In this document: positions 1-9,189 of the stretch, piece after piece
Numbering within the stretch: the stretch's first letter is position 1
Layout: every line of letters begins with the position of its first letter
NCBI GenBank assembly: GCA_022822565.1
Contig: JAJEAX010000045.1
Location: 1 to 42,936, forward strand
Source of the DNA: Candidatus Latescibacterota bacterium
GTDB lineage: Bacteria; Latescibacterota; UBA2968
DNA: 42,936 bases
Reading direction: 5' to 3'
Notes under the pieces: generated by a model
The model's input: the letters and a program-made list of their open reading frames with translations, nothing else
Databases searched by the model: none
Told to the model about the DNA's origin: nothing
Translations under genes and position numbers: made by a program

Positions 1-587
1 CGGTCTGTGTGCAGGATACAATCGTAGTGCAGGGCAATTTCTCTGCGGATGATTTCGTGATCGGGATAGAACGATGGCACGGGTACCGAGGCGGGATCGA
101 TGCCCGGTCCTTTGAGCAATCCAATGCTTTTGCCACCCCGAAGCTGAATTTGTCCGAAGAACGGTTGGTCAGGAGGACATCCGGACCAGTCGCTTCCATC
201 TTTTGCCCCTTTGAAATCCATGCTTCCATGGTGGTTAAATAAAACATCTAACTCGAAGACAAAATTGTAATGTGTTTTGCCCTCGTTAAATGTGTAATAT
301 CCGGCGTCTCGAAAATACTCGGGTATTGTTTTTATCCCTTCGGGTAAAAGGGGGTATGAACTATTGTGGTTGTGCGCGCCTATGGTGGTTTGATACATTC
401 CCGTAATTGTCGCCGAGCGAGAAGGCGAGCACACGCCAGAGGTTTGATATGCCCGATCAAATTTTACGCCCGAAGCAGCGAGCGCGTCTATGTTCGGCGT
501 TTGTATGGTCTGGTCGCCATAACAACTCATCCACGGGTTCACATCTTCGAGAAAAAGCCAGAGGACGTTCGGACGGGGGTTCGACAT
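1..587 (-). CDS. Sulfatase (arylsulfatase family), 5' part; runs off the left edge
   Basis: Reverse strand translates from ATG at 587 as MSNPRPNVLWLFLEDVNPWMSCYGDQTIQTPNIDALAASGVKFDRAYQTSGVCSPSRSATITGMYQTTIGAHNH..., open to the window edge (so absent from the ORF track). CSPSR sulfatase signature; GGAGC just upstream of the ATG. Confidence 0.95.
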   Translation of the reverse strand, partial: MSNPRPNVLWLFLEDVNPWMSCYGDQTIQTPNIDALAASGVKFDRAYQTSGVCSPSRSATITGMYQTTIGAHNHNSSYPLLPEGIKTIPEYFRDAGYYTFNEGKTHYNFVFELDVLFNHHGSMDFKGAKDGSDWSGCPPDQPFFGQIQLRGGKSIGLLKGPGIDPASVPVPSFYPDHEIIRREIALHYDCILHTD

Positions 588-676
588 TTTTTGCTCCTTT
601 GATCAAGGATTAAATGGATGACGCGGATTGTAAACCACTCCATTGATGAGTTGCCAGCGCAGTTGTATCCATTCGT

Positions 677-1813
677 CTATTCGTCTATTCGTTTACACTG
701 GCCCGCGCGAATTGCTTGTGCGAAACGCGCCCAGGTTGAGTCGGAGACAATTGGAATGGGATCGACTTTCAGGGAATCTAAATAGGGCGATAGTGAACGA
801 ATGCGATTTTTTGTCAGGGGGTGGGTTGAAGCATAGACCAGACCATCTGGCATATCTCCCATTATTTCGAGAAGGATTTCAAATGCTTCGACCATTCCTT
901 TTGGATCAATTTTTGCATCCAGGATCATTTTCATACCCTCGATATCAGCAGAAGACTCGTGGTCTCTCGAAAAACGCAAGGAACCCGCCAGGGCGGCTCC
1001 GTCAAGCACGTAGTCCAAACCTTCACCTCCGCCGGAAATAGCTGCAATAAGTGTGCGCGTGGACATTTCTCGCAAGACGGCCCGGGTGCCGTGTCTTTGC
1101 ACAACATGTTGCATCTCGTGTGCGATTATACCGGCGATTTGCTCGGCGGATTTTACGCGCTTTAGAAAACCGGTTGTAATTGCCATATAGCCGCCGGGAA
1201 GCGCGAAGGCATTTACGTGGGCGTTCTTGACGACGTAAATGCGAAATGTATAGGGCAGGTTTGTCGGTGCGGTCAAACGACTGGCGATTTCATCAAAGAC
1301 CTCAGTATAAATTTCATCCTGGCAGCGGTTTTCTTTGGGGGCGATATACGCGACAACGGATCGGCCGAGTGATTCTTCCCAGGCAACGGGCGCAATGTGT
1401 GCGATGCCATCGATGAACACGGGTAGAATATGGCCGTAGAGCAGCCAGATAATAAACACAATAGAAACAAAAGAAAAACCGACAAGAGGCACTCGATACC
1501 GGCGAAGTCTGGGATTGTGAAAGCCCGAAATGGGGTTGCGTTCTCGAATGACCTCCAGAATTTTCACATCGTCTATTACCAGTGCTTGCCCAAAGGTATC
1601 GCTCTTTTCAAACCTGACCAATTCTCCGCTGTGAAAGCCCTCGGTCTGACGAAAACTGCCGTAAGCCCAGATTTCAGATGGGCGATCTGAAAATATTACC
1701 TCAAGGCCATTCGCCAAAACTTCTATCTGCACGGTATGGGGCTGTGCGGTTTGTCCATCGTAAAAGTGCGCGTGCCACATGTGTGTATCCCGAGCCATAG
1801 CTCTAAAACTCAA
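677..1813 (-). CDS. M48 family metallopeptidase
   Basis: HEMQHVVQRH (HExxH) with downstream ESSAD; one hydrophobic segment. Likely start MARDTH at 1798 rather than 1813, just inside or after the upstream gene's stop. Confidence 0.9.
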   Translation of the reverse strand: MSFRAMARDTHMWHAHFYDGQTAQPHTVQIEVLANGLEVIFSDRPSEIWAYGSFRQTEGFHSGELVRFEKSDTFGQALVIDDVKILEVIRERNPISGFHNPRLRRYRVPLVGFSFVSIVFIIWLLYGHILPVFIDGIAHIAPVAWEESLGRSVVAYIAPKENRCQDEIYTEVFDEIASRLTAPTNLPYTFRIYVVKNAHVNAFALPGGYMAITTGFLKRVKSAEQIAGIIAHEMQHVVQRHGTRAVLREMSTRTLIAAISGGGEGLDYVLDGAALAGSLRFSRDHESSADIEGMKMILDAKIDPKGMVEAFEILLEIMGDMPDGLVYASTHPLTKNRIRSLSPYLDSLKVDPIPIVSDSTWARFAQAIRAGQCKRIDE

Positions 1814-4223
1814 ATTCGAAATCCAGATAATCGCTCAAGCCTTCGCCCGTTGCTCCGGCGTCTGAAAAGTCCTGAGTAATACTGGAAAAATTCGGTTGGT
1901 CGGACAAAACGAGATAGTCGCACAGAAATCTGTTGTTGCGAACTGCAACCCAGGGCCATGCCAGCCCCAGGGAAATGGCGAGTAAAATGAAATTTTCGAT
2001 TTTTAGAAACAGAAGGCGGCTGCCAACAACGGTCGAGTGAAATGAGATGTTTTCAAATGTCGTGCAAGACCAATAGTAGCGCGTCTTGAGTGCAGTGTAC
2101 CAATACCAGCACAAACCCAGTGTAAAAGGCGTGAGTAACAAATTTAGCACAAAATACCAGAATAGCTCGCGCCCTGTGCCGAAAAACTTAAAATGTCCCG
2201 TGCCAAATCGCACGTTCCTGGTCAGGAATAGGCGAATCTTCGTTTCAAAATAGGGATAGTACAGCCCCAGGGTGAATATTGTTTTTAGCAGCCCGATATA
2301 ATAGATTTTGAAAAACGTTTTGACATTGCCCCTGAATGAAAAACGAATGCCTCGATAGGAAGTTCGGCTGAGCCTGAAACGCAGGGACCCCACAATTGCC
2401 AGGGGCAAAAACACAAAAAGCAGAAGCCCGTAAAACGCGAGCAGGGTGATCCACTCGTGCGTCATATCTTCCCAGAAAAACGAGGGTATTTCCGAGATCA
2501 ATACGATTGTGAGGACCAAAATAATGGCTTTAATCCAGCCGATACAGAGTTCGCTGCCGGTGGTGTGATTTGAGAACCGACTGTTGTGCAATTCCGTTTG
2601 GCTGTGCATATAACGCCGAATTTTTGCCTTGCCCCAAAAATAATACACACCGAGGGTGAGGAGAGTGAGCAACACATTGATTACAAAAATGCCAAACAAG
2701 CTACTTCCATTTCCGTGAAAACGAAGACGGAGGGGGTTGTGTGCTTTACTCAGTTCGGGCACTTTGAGCGGTTGCACGGCGAATGCGCGGATGACGATAT
2801 AGAGCAAACTGGCGAGCACTATAATTATAAAAAGAAAAAAAACAAGTCCGAAAACGGTATTGCGCGTTTCCAGATCGGCAACCCAAAAGGGACGAATATC
2901 CACGCCACTGACAGTCTCGTTAGGGGCTACGACTATGTCGCGTTTTCCACCCCATGCATCTGGTACTTGAACCCTGTATTTGCCGGGCAAGACCCTCATT
3001 TCGTAAAAACCTTGAGCATTGGTTACAGTGCTCGCTTTTACATGTCCTTTGGATGTTGTGAGAGATACTGCAATGTGATCTATAGCTGTTCCATCTCGAT
3101 TTTCAACATGTCCCGAAATACGCGCCCATTGCGTTGTATCGGGTTCAAATATTACAAGTGATTGATTGGACATTTGCAACGGCGTTGTGTCTGACTCAAA
3201 TACCCTCGATGTTGATTTTCGAATCTGTAATAATAGCTTTTTGTCCATCAGTTCAGAAATTTTCAGAACGTGATTGCCCGGTAGTCCGTCTCTTTCTGTC
3301 AACACAAGCCACGATTGACCGTCAAAACGCACCAGACCGCTTTGTTCTGGATCTGTTATATCATCATAGTGTACACCAAACCAGAAGGTGCCATCTCGCG
3401 CACAAAGTGCTGCCCGTATTTCCCTAACAGGCATACCGGAATCCGTGTTGATCACGCGCCATTTATCACCGTCATAAACGGAAATATCATCGCGATTGCC
3501 ATGCGTACACCATAAGTCGCCATTTTTTCCCACTGCAATTCGATATACTTTCTGATTGCTTAAACCGTCTCCCCGGCCATAAGTGTGCCATTGCCCATCT
3601 CGATATTGGCTTACACCCCTGTAAGTCGCGGCCCAAAGGTGGCCTTTTTGATCTACGGTCAAGTCGTAAATACGGTCGTTGCTGAGTCCTGCTTCAGTTG
3701 TGTGGTGAAACCAGCGGTCATTGGAATACTCAAAGATGCCGTAGCCAGCGCTTGATCGGCGTTCATATAGGGGGTGAGCACGCATCCAAAATCGACCTTT
3801 ACCATCTACAACCGCAGGGGAACTCACAATCAAATTCCACTTTAACTTTGTCTTTGTTGTCTCCCGTATCACACCGTCGTAGCGCGTTGCAATGAGCGAA
3901 TCGCTGTGATGCCCAAAAAACCACATGGCACCCGTTGAATCCTGCACTATCGCACTCACCTGCCATCCTATGGTTATCTTTGACAACTGCCTCTGCTTCA
4001 GCACAAAGACATCTTCTTGATATCCCCACCACATGTTGCCTTCCCGGTCTATGTAGGGCTGTTCACCAGCATTCAAAAAAGCGGTGCCGGCTATAAGGCT
4101 CCAGCGGCCAGCAGCCGTGGTGTCTTGAGGCACTACAGCGACTTCCTGTGCAATGCCGGAGGAGATGGATCCCCAAAGGATAAAAAAATAGAATGTCAAT
4201 TGAGAAAATGATTTCAGGTGCAT
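1803..4223 (-). CDS. Two-component-regulator-type beta-propeller + carboxypeptidase-regulatory-like domain + C-terminal DUF898/YjgN-like membrane domain
   Basis: Signal peptide, repeated blades (GLSNDRIYDLTVDQKGHLWAATYRGVSQYRDGQWHTY), a GKYRVQVPDAWGGKRDIVVAPNE module, a TM helix, then repeated F.GNG..LF.I...N.LLTL.TLG.Y.FW.K...R units typical of DUF898. Confidence 0.85.
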   Translation of the reverse strand: MHLKSFSQLTFYFFILWGSISSGIAQEVAVVPQDTTAAGRWSLIAGTAFLNAGEQPYIDREGNMWWGYQEDVFVLKQRQLSKITIGWQVSAIVQDSTGAMWFFGHHSDSLIATRYDGVIRETTKTKLKWNLIVSSPAVVDGKGRFWMRAHPLYERRSSAGYGIFEYSNDRWFHHTTEAGLSNDRIYDLTVDQKGHLWAATYRGVSQYRDGQWHTYGRGDGLSNQKVYRIAVGKNGDLWCTHGNRDDISVYDGDKWRVINTDSGMPVREIRAALCARDGTFWFGVHYDDITDPEQSGLVRFDGQSWLVLTERDGLPGNHVLKISELMDKKLLLQIRKSTSRVFESDTTPLQMSNQSLVIFEPDTTQWARISGHVENRDGTAIDHIAVSLTTSKGHVKASTVTNAQGFYEMRVLPGKYRVQVPDAWGGKRDIVVAPNETVSGVDIRPFWVADLETRNTVFGLVFFLFIIIVLASLLYIVIRAFAVQPLKVPELSKAHNPLRLRFHGNGSSLFGIFVINVLLTLLTLGVYYFWGKAKIRRYMHSQTELHNSRFSNHTTGSELCIGWIKAIILVLTIVLISEIPSFFWEDMTHEWITLLAFYGLLLFVFLPLAIVGSLRFRLSRTSYRGIRFSFRGNVKTFFKIYYIGLLKTIFTLGLYYPYFETKIRLFLTRNVRFGTGHFKFFGTGRELFWYFVLNLLLTPFTLGLCWYWYTALKTRYYWSCTTFENISFHSTVVGSRLLFLKIENFILLAISLGLAWPWVAVRNNRFLCDYLVLSDQPNFSSITQDFSDAGATGEGLSDYLDFEFEF

Positions 4224-4274
4224 GAAATTCCCGCGTCACAAATTGGAGATTGAGCGGTTATTACAACGGGCGGT

Positions 4275-5237
4275 TTAACCCGTCCGATCATTGAGCTTGA
4301 GCCATTCGGGTGGGCCGTATAGCAATGGTTTTTCGTTCCAGGTAAATAGCGGTTCCAGATCTCGCAAAATATCGTCGAGGGCTTCGTGATCGTACGCATC
4401 TTGAGTTGGAAAGCGGATTGTCAAACGGCTGTGCGCGCTCTTGATGACCTGGCGTCGGCGCAGTATTTCGGGATAATTCGTACCTTTTACTGTCTCGAGC
4501 GCGAATAGGGGCGCCATGATGCCATATACCCGTTTTGCCTCTTTCAAGTCTCCAGCTTCCAGAGCATTCCACAGGCGCACCACAACGTCTGTTATGTGAC
4601 AGCCCGGCATTTGTCCGGCCGCGCCGCGCGGATGTTCGAGCAATAAATAGCGGCCACTGGCTCCGCCAAATACGCCCTTCAATTTTGGACCGGCCTGTTC
4701 GATTAAGCCCGTAATCATGTGTGTTGGGGGGAAGACCTCTTCTTTGACGTATTCTATGTGTTCTACTTCGTTGATCAAGCGCACGACTGTGTCGATTGAC
4801 AACTCGCTGCCCCTCAGGTGATTTTGTACAAAAATTGGCATATCCACTTCGCGGTCTATTGCCTGATAATAGTGTACCATCGCATCTTCGTCTTCAATTG
4901 GCTCTATGTAAGGGGCCATTGCGATGACGCCATCGGCTTTCAGTGCTTGCGCGTGACGTGCGAACATTGCCGCGTGATGACCGCTCGCTCCCTGTACGCC
5001 GAGAATGACTGGAACGCGCCCGGCGATGTGTTCTACGACCATCTGCATGCCGTGCATGCGTTCCCGGTCGGTCAATACGGGAAAACTGCTGGCATTTACG
5101 GGCCAGACAATTCCGTGCGCGCCGCAGGTGATACAAAAATCCAGCACGCGCTTGAGATCGCCCCAATCGACATCTCCATTTTGCACAAATGGCGTTGAGG
5201 GAATGGTGAAGACCCCGCGAAATGTATCAGAACTCAT
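4275..5237 (-). CDS. Dihydrodipicolinate synthase / N-acetylneuraminate lyase superfamily protein
   Basis: TIM-barrel family pattern (GVFTIPSTPFVQNGDVDWGDLKRVLDFCITCGAHGIVWPVNASSFPVLTDRER; EYVKEE). Start chosen at MSSDTFRG, preceded by AAAGGAGACAAC. Confidence 0.9.
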   Translation of the reverse strand: MSSDTFRGVFTIPSTPFVQNGDVDWGDLKRVLDFCITCGAHGIVWPVNASSFPVLTDRERMHGMQMVVEHIAGRVPVILGVQGASGHHAAMFARHAQALKADGVIAMAPYIEPIEDEDAMVHYYQAIDREVDMPIFVQNHLRGSELSIDTVVRLINEVEHIEYVKEEVFPPTHMITGLIEQAGPKLKGVFGGASGRYLLLEHPRGAAGQMPGCHITDVVVRLWNALEAGDLKEAKRVYGIMAPLFALETVKGTNYPEILRRRQVIKSAHSRLTIRFPTQDAYDHEALDDILRDLEPLFTWNEKPLLYGPPEWLKLNDRTG

Positions 5238-5356
5238 GTTGTCTCCTTTTTTAGTAAATACGATTGCGAAACAATATGCAGAAATAGAAAATAAGTTATG
5301 AAATTTTATCTCCAAATAAAAAATTCCACCTGCGAATTATACCTCATTGGACATTA

Positions 5357-5429
5357 TTGGCGTAAATTATGGCTGTTTATTCCAATATTTGGCGTAAATT
5401 ATGGAATAGAAGTCCAAATTTTACGCCAA
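5357..5429. repeat. Three copies of a 16-mer, TTGGCGTAAATTATGG (two direct, one inverted); candidate operator
   Basis: Identical copies at 5357-5372 and 5389-5404; inverted near-copy CCAAATTTTACGCCAA at 5414-5429. Confidence 0.6.
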
Positions 5430-5461
5430 AATGGGATATAACGCAAAAAATGAGCGAAACC

Positions 5462-5500
5462 CAAAAGCCCCCCGGTGATGTACTCAACGGGGGGCTTTTT
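5462..5500. terminator. Rho-independent terminator
   Basis: AAAAGCCCCCCG gtgatgtactcaa CGGGGGGCTTTTTTT directly after the stop of the BNR gene. Confidence 0.85.
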
Positions 5501-6811
5501 TTAATTTTTTTTCAGGATATAGAATATCAATTCACTTGGCGGTGGGATTTTTTCTCTGGGTCTGTCGCGGTTGCGATCCAGTGTTTCCCAGCGCAAGAGG
5601 TATTGTTCACCGGGGCGTGTTCCATTGCCGCGAGCACCGCGAAGGTTGACAGTCATGCCCGGATAATTAGATGTTACTTGTTCCAATTCATCGGGGATAT
5701 CGTTATCGGGTGGTGGGTATGTCCCGATCACTTGCAGGGTTTGGGGGTGTAATTTCCAGATTCCCTGGCCTTCTTTTATATGCCAGTAACTGAGACTGAG
5801 ATTCCCATCGGCCTCTGCCTGGACACCGCCCAATCGAATTTCTGCACCGATAGAGCCGCCGCCCCCAAATTCCCATCTGTAGGTCCAATTGCTCACCTTG
5901 TAAAATACCCACTCGCCATCTTCCAACCGCGCACAATAGGCCTGTGTGTATCCATTTTCGTCGTGTTTGTGATAGCTGATCACGGCGCGTTTCTGGTCGT
6001 CAAAGCCCAGTGATTGCGTCATGTTGATCAGTCCACCTCCTGGAGGTACGGGATCGACAGTGGCGCCGCTTTCTATTGTAATTGGTAAATTCAGTGTGTC
6101 GCCGCCGCCTGTTTCCCAGGACAGGAGGTCTGAACTGCGGGCATAAGAAATACTGTGATTGGTCGCACAATCGGGGGTATCGCGCCAGATCCAGACCATG
6201 TGATAATTTCCGTCTGGTCCTTTTTCCGGCATGCGCGCGTAGGCATTCATGCGGTCGAGTCCATCGAGCAATGGTGTACTGTGCATTCGGTGCCATGTTT
6301 TTGTCTGGACATCATACGCATTGTAAAAATCGACCCCATTGCCGCTGCTGCCGTCTCGATACCGGAAAATCAATTCATTATTGGGACCGCGCATAAACAC
6401 GGGGTAGGTACAGCGATCCTCATTTTTGCCGACCATAAAGTCTATGCGTTCAAAACTCGCGACATCGAGTGGGCGCGTTGTGCGAAAGTAAATCAGCGGA
6501 TCCACATGCATATTTCCGCACAAATGAATATGGCCATCGTCGTCGATGGCCATGGTCAGTGAATTGTGACTGTCCCATCCGACCTCCGAAGATAGTCGCC
6601 CTCGATTTTCCAGCCATACACCTTTGGGGTGTGCAAATGTCCATATATCTTCATTTAACTTTCGCATTCCAACGGTCATCTTGCGTTCGGCATTGTAAAA
6701 AGCGATAAACTGCATATCGCCGTGGGTCAAAAGATCAAATCCGACGGGATGACCAGACCAGACCGTTGCGACAAATAGCGAACTGTAAACGGAAAGTGTA
6801 CTGGAACTCAT
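5501..6811 (-). CDS. BNR repeat-containing (BNR_4-like) beta-propeller protein, possible polysaccharide lyase
   Basis: Family-like motifs: DSHNSLTMAIDDDGHIHLCGNMHVDPLIYFRT, CTYPVFMRGPNNELIFRYRDGSSGNG, Y..R..MPEKGPDGNYHMVWIWRDTPDCATNHSISYARS. Confidence 0.85.
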   Translation of the reverse strand: MSSSTLSVYSSLFVATVWSGHPVGFDLLTHGDMQFIAFYNAERKMTVGMRKLNEDIWTFAHPKGVWLENRGRLSSEVGWDSHNSLTMAIDDDGHIHLCGNMHVDPLIYFRTTRPLDVASFERIDFMVGKNEDRCTYPVFMRGPNNELIFRYRDGSSGNGVDFYNAYDVQTKTWHRMHSTPLLDGLDRMNAYARMPEKGPDGNYHMVWIWRDTPDCATNHSISYARSSDLLSWETGGGDTLNLPITIESGATVDPVPPGGGLINMTQSLGFDDQKRAVISYHKHDENGYTQAYCARLEDGEWVFYKVSNWTYRWEFGGGGSIGAEIRLGGVQAEADGNLSLSYWHIKEGQGIWKLHPQTLQVIGTYPPPDNDIPDELEQVTSNYPGMTVNLRGARGNGTRPGEQYLLRWETLDRNRDRPREKIPPPSELIFYILKKN

Positions 6812-6829
6812 AGTTTATCCTTTGATTCG

Positions 6830-7759
6830 CTAAAACAAAGAGCGCGTTCTCTGGTCAAAGATGTAGTGTTTGGGATTTTCGGATCTGCCATTTTTGATGA
6901 CTGAGTAGTGGAGATGTGAGGCTGTTGCGCGTCCTGTTCTGCCCATCTCGCCGATCTTTTCACCGCGTTTGACGCGCGTTCCGGGCTTGACATGTGGCTT
7001 TCTGTTCAGGTGCCCATACAGGGTTTGCAGGCCATAGCCGTGGTCGATAATCACATACCATCCCAAACGATTGTTATAATCAATTTTATCTATTTTTCCA
7101 TCGGCTGTGGCGATAATGGGCGTGCCCCGGCGACCGGGATAGTCGATGCCACGGTGAAATTGCCTGCGCCCGGTGAATGGATCGCGACGGATGCCAAATC
7201 CCGATGATATTCTCGGATTGTCCATCCGAACGGGGGTAATTGAAGGTATGTGCTGGCGCATTTGGATGTCTTTGCTGAGCACTGCCAAAATCGTATCAAA
7301 ACTGGTTTTCAAGAAGTGCGCTTCTCGCAAGAGTTGGTCCATATTGGTGCGGTTATCCGTCAGAAGGTCTGATACGTCGTCTGAAACGGCGGTTTCCCAT
7401 TCTGGCAGTATGGCATCGTCGCCGCCGCCCACACCTATTTGACGGACTTCGTCACTCGGTTCGGACAGGTCAACCCAGGCGCGCATGATGCGATCTTTTT
7501 CCTGTAGCTGATCCATGTTGTGGCGCATGTTTTTCAATTCTTCTTGAATTAAGGCAAATTCGCGTTGGAGTGCTGTATTTTCCTCCTTGAGTTCGGCGAG
7601 CCTTTCCCGCTTGCCTATTGTGGCAACATAACCGAGCGAGAGCAATAAGAGCAGGCACAATGCACTCACGATGCCGATAAATTTCGGTTTTGAAAGATGG
7701 TACTCTTTGATATAACCTTCATTGTGGGAGATAAACATTAAAGTCAGGTATTTTTTCAT
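6830..7759 (-). CDS. M23 family peptidase (LytM/endopeptidase type) with N-terminal TM and coiled coil
   Basis: FGIRRDPFTGRRQFHRGIDYPGRRGTPIIATADGKI...HGYGLQTLYGHL...HLHYSVIKNG. Confidence 0.95.
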   Translation of the reverse strand: MKKYLTLMFISHNEGYIKEYHLSKPKFIGIVSALCLLLLLSLGYVATIGKRERLAELKEENTALQREFALIQEELKNMRHNMDQLQEKDRIMRAWVDLSEPSDEVRQIGVGGGDDAILPEWETAVSDDVSDLLTDNRTNMDQLLREAHFLKTSFDTILAVLSKDIQMRQHIPSITPVRMDNPRISSGFGIRRDPFTGRRQFHRGIDYPGRRGTPIIATADGKIDKIDYNNRLGWYVIIDHGYGLQTLYGHLNRKPHVKPGTRVKRGEKIGEMGRTGRATASHLHYSVIKNGRSENPKHYIFDQRTRSLF

Positions 7760-7826
7760 GCAATAAATCCAGGTAAAGGTGAGAGACGTTTAGGAGTGGG
7801 CAATATATAACTTTTTGTTTGTTTTA

Positions 7827-9182
7827 TCAAGTGCTGACTATTGCCCAATTTTTCAGGAAGGCGAAGGCTTCGTCGCGCACGGCCTGACGCAATTTGGGAA
7901 TATCGTCGCAGAAAATGCGTACCACTTTGGCCTGTGCTTCAAAGTTGTCGAGCAGATAATTTTTGAGCAAAGAGACTTCCGGGTCGTCAAAGCTCAGGGG
8001 TTCTGGTTTTTCTACGGGGATGTGGGCATCGAAAAAGACTTTGAGATCTACTTCGGGGCTTTTGTCAAATTGGAGAATATCGAGGAGTATTTCATTGCCA
8101 CAGAGATTTAGTTTGAGCTTTGAGGAAAGATGGGCACAAAAGGCTATTTCGAGTTCTCGCCGCTGGTCGGGCGCATCATAGAGGTGGCGAAATAAATTTA
8201 TGAAGTGTTGCGCGTATTCATGGGGAAAGAATATGCGTGCAACTTTGAAGAGTTTGCGTCTTTTGAGACGGCCAATCAGGCTGGTTCGGTAGGAGATCCC
8301 GAGTTCGGTGTGTTCTTTTTCGAGACGGTGAAGCAGGTCAGATTCGGTGGCGCGGTCAAAGTCATTTTCTGTCAGCGAACAATTGGGATGCGCCAAAAGG
8401 TCCTGTATCCCGCGCTTGAACATGGCATTGGCAGAGCGAACCGCGTGGTGCCAATAGACGTTGCGATACATCAAATAGCTGGTAAAGATGAGTGCTTCAG
8501 CTGCAGATACGCCTTTGTAAGTGATGGCCGGTCGCTGTGTCGCGTGATGATATGTAATTGAGGACAGGAGGCGATCTCTGTTGACGCTCTCGCCAAATGG
8601 AACACCGCAGTAGCGCGCGTCGCGCAGAAGATAGTCGATTTTGTCGGGGTCGAGCGTGCCGCTGAGAATATGGGCAAGGCGCGTATCGCGGTCGGGAATG
8701 GTGCGTTGCCGGTAATCGATAACATTTGCGACGCGCTGGGGATCAATGCCCACTTTGAGAAGTGCGGCGTGGACCTCTGTACTCGGATCTTCAATGATGT
8801 AGCGCCCCCGCGTTTCATGGTCAATAAAAAACATCTGCATTTCTTCGAGCAGATGCGAAAAGGGATAATGGCCGATGTCGTGCAACAAACTCGCCGCGAG
8901 AAGCACGCGCACGTCATCGATGTCGATATTGGGAGGGGGCTGAGTTTTGAGTAATTGTTTGAGGAAATGGCCCGCAATGTGAAACACGCCCAAAGTGTGT
9001 TCAAAACGCGAGTGGCGAGCGCCGGGATATACGAGCAAGACGTGCCCGAGTTGCGATATATCGCGAAGGCGTTGGAATTCTTCGGCATCAACGAGGGGTA
9101 AAAAATCGGGCGGTATGTGGATATAGCCCCAAATGGGATCCCGGATTGCTTTGCCTTCTTCGAGAAAGCGTAAATCGATCAT
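7827..9182 (-). CDS. HD domain protein (dGTPase/SAMHD1-like phosphohydrolase)
   Basis: HSRFEHTLGVFHIA..., ASLLHDIGHYPFSHLLEE, PDKIDYLLRDARYCGVPFG. Confidence 0.93.
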   Translation of the reverse strand: MIDLRFLEEGKAIRDPIWGYIHIPPDFLPLVDAEEFQRLRDISQLGHVLLVYPGARHSRFEHTLGVFHIAGHFLKQLLKTQPPPNIDIDDVRVLLAASLLHDIGHYPFSHLLEEMQMFFIDHETRGRYIIEDPSTEVHAALLKVGIDPQRVANVIDYRQRTIPDRDTRLAHILSGTLDPDKIDYLLRDARYCGVPFGESVNRDRLLSSITYHHATQRPAITYKGVSAAEALIFTSYLMYRNVYWHHAVRSANAMFKRGIQDLLAHPNCSLTENDFDRATESDLLHRLEKEHTELGISYRTSLIGRLKRRKLFKVARIFFPHEYAQHFINLFRHLYDAPDQRRELEIAFCAHLSSKLKLNLCGNEILLDILQFDKSPEVDLKVFFDAHIPVEKPEPLSFDDPEVSLLKNYLLDNFEAQAKVVRIFCDDIPKLRQAVRDEAFAFLKNWAIVST

Positions 9183-9189
9183 GAGAGGA

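Noticed and set aside
2586-4211. Plus-strand ORFs (191 aa, 97 aa, 65 aa and others) opposite the propeller-DUF898 gene
   Set aside because: No domain pattern; antisense shadows of a long, well-supported CDS.
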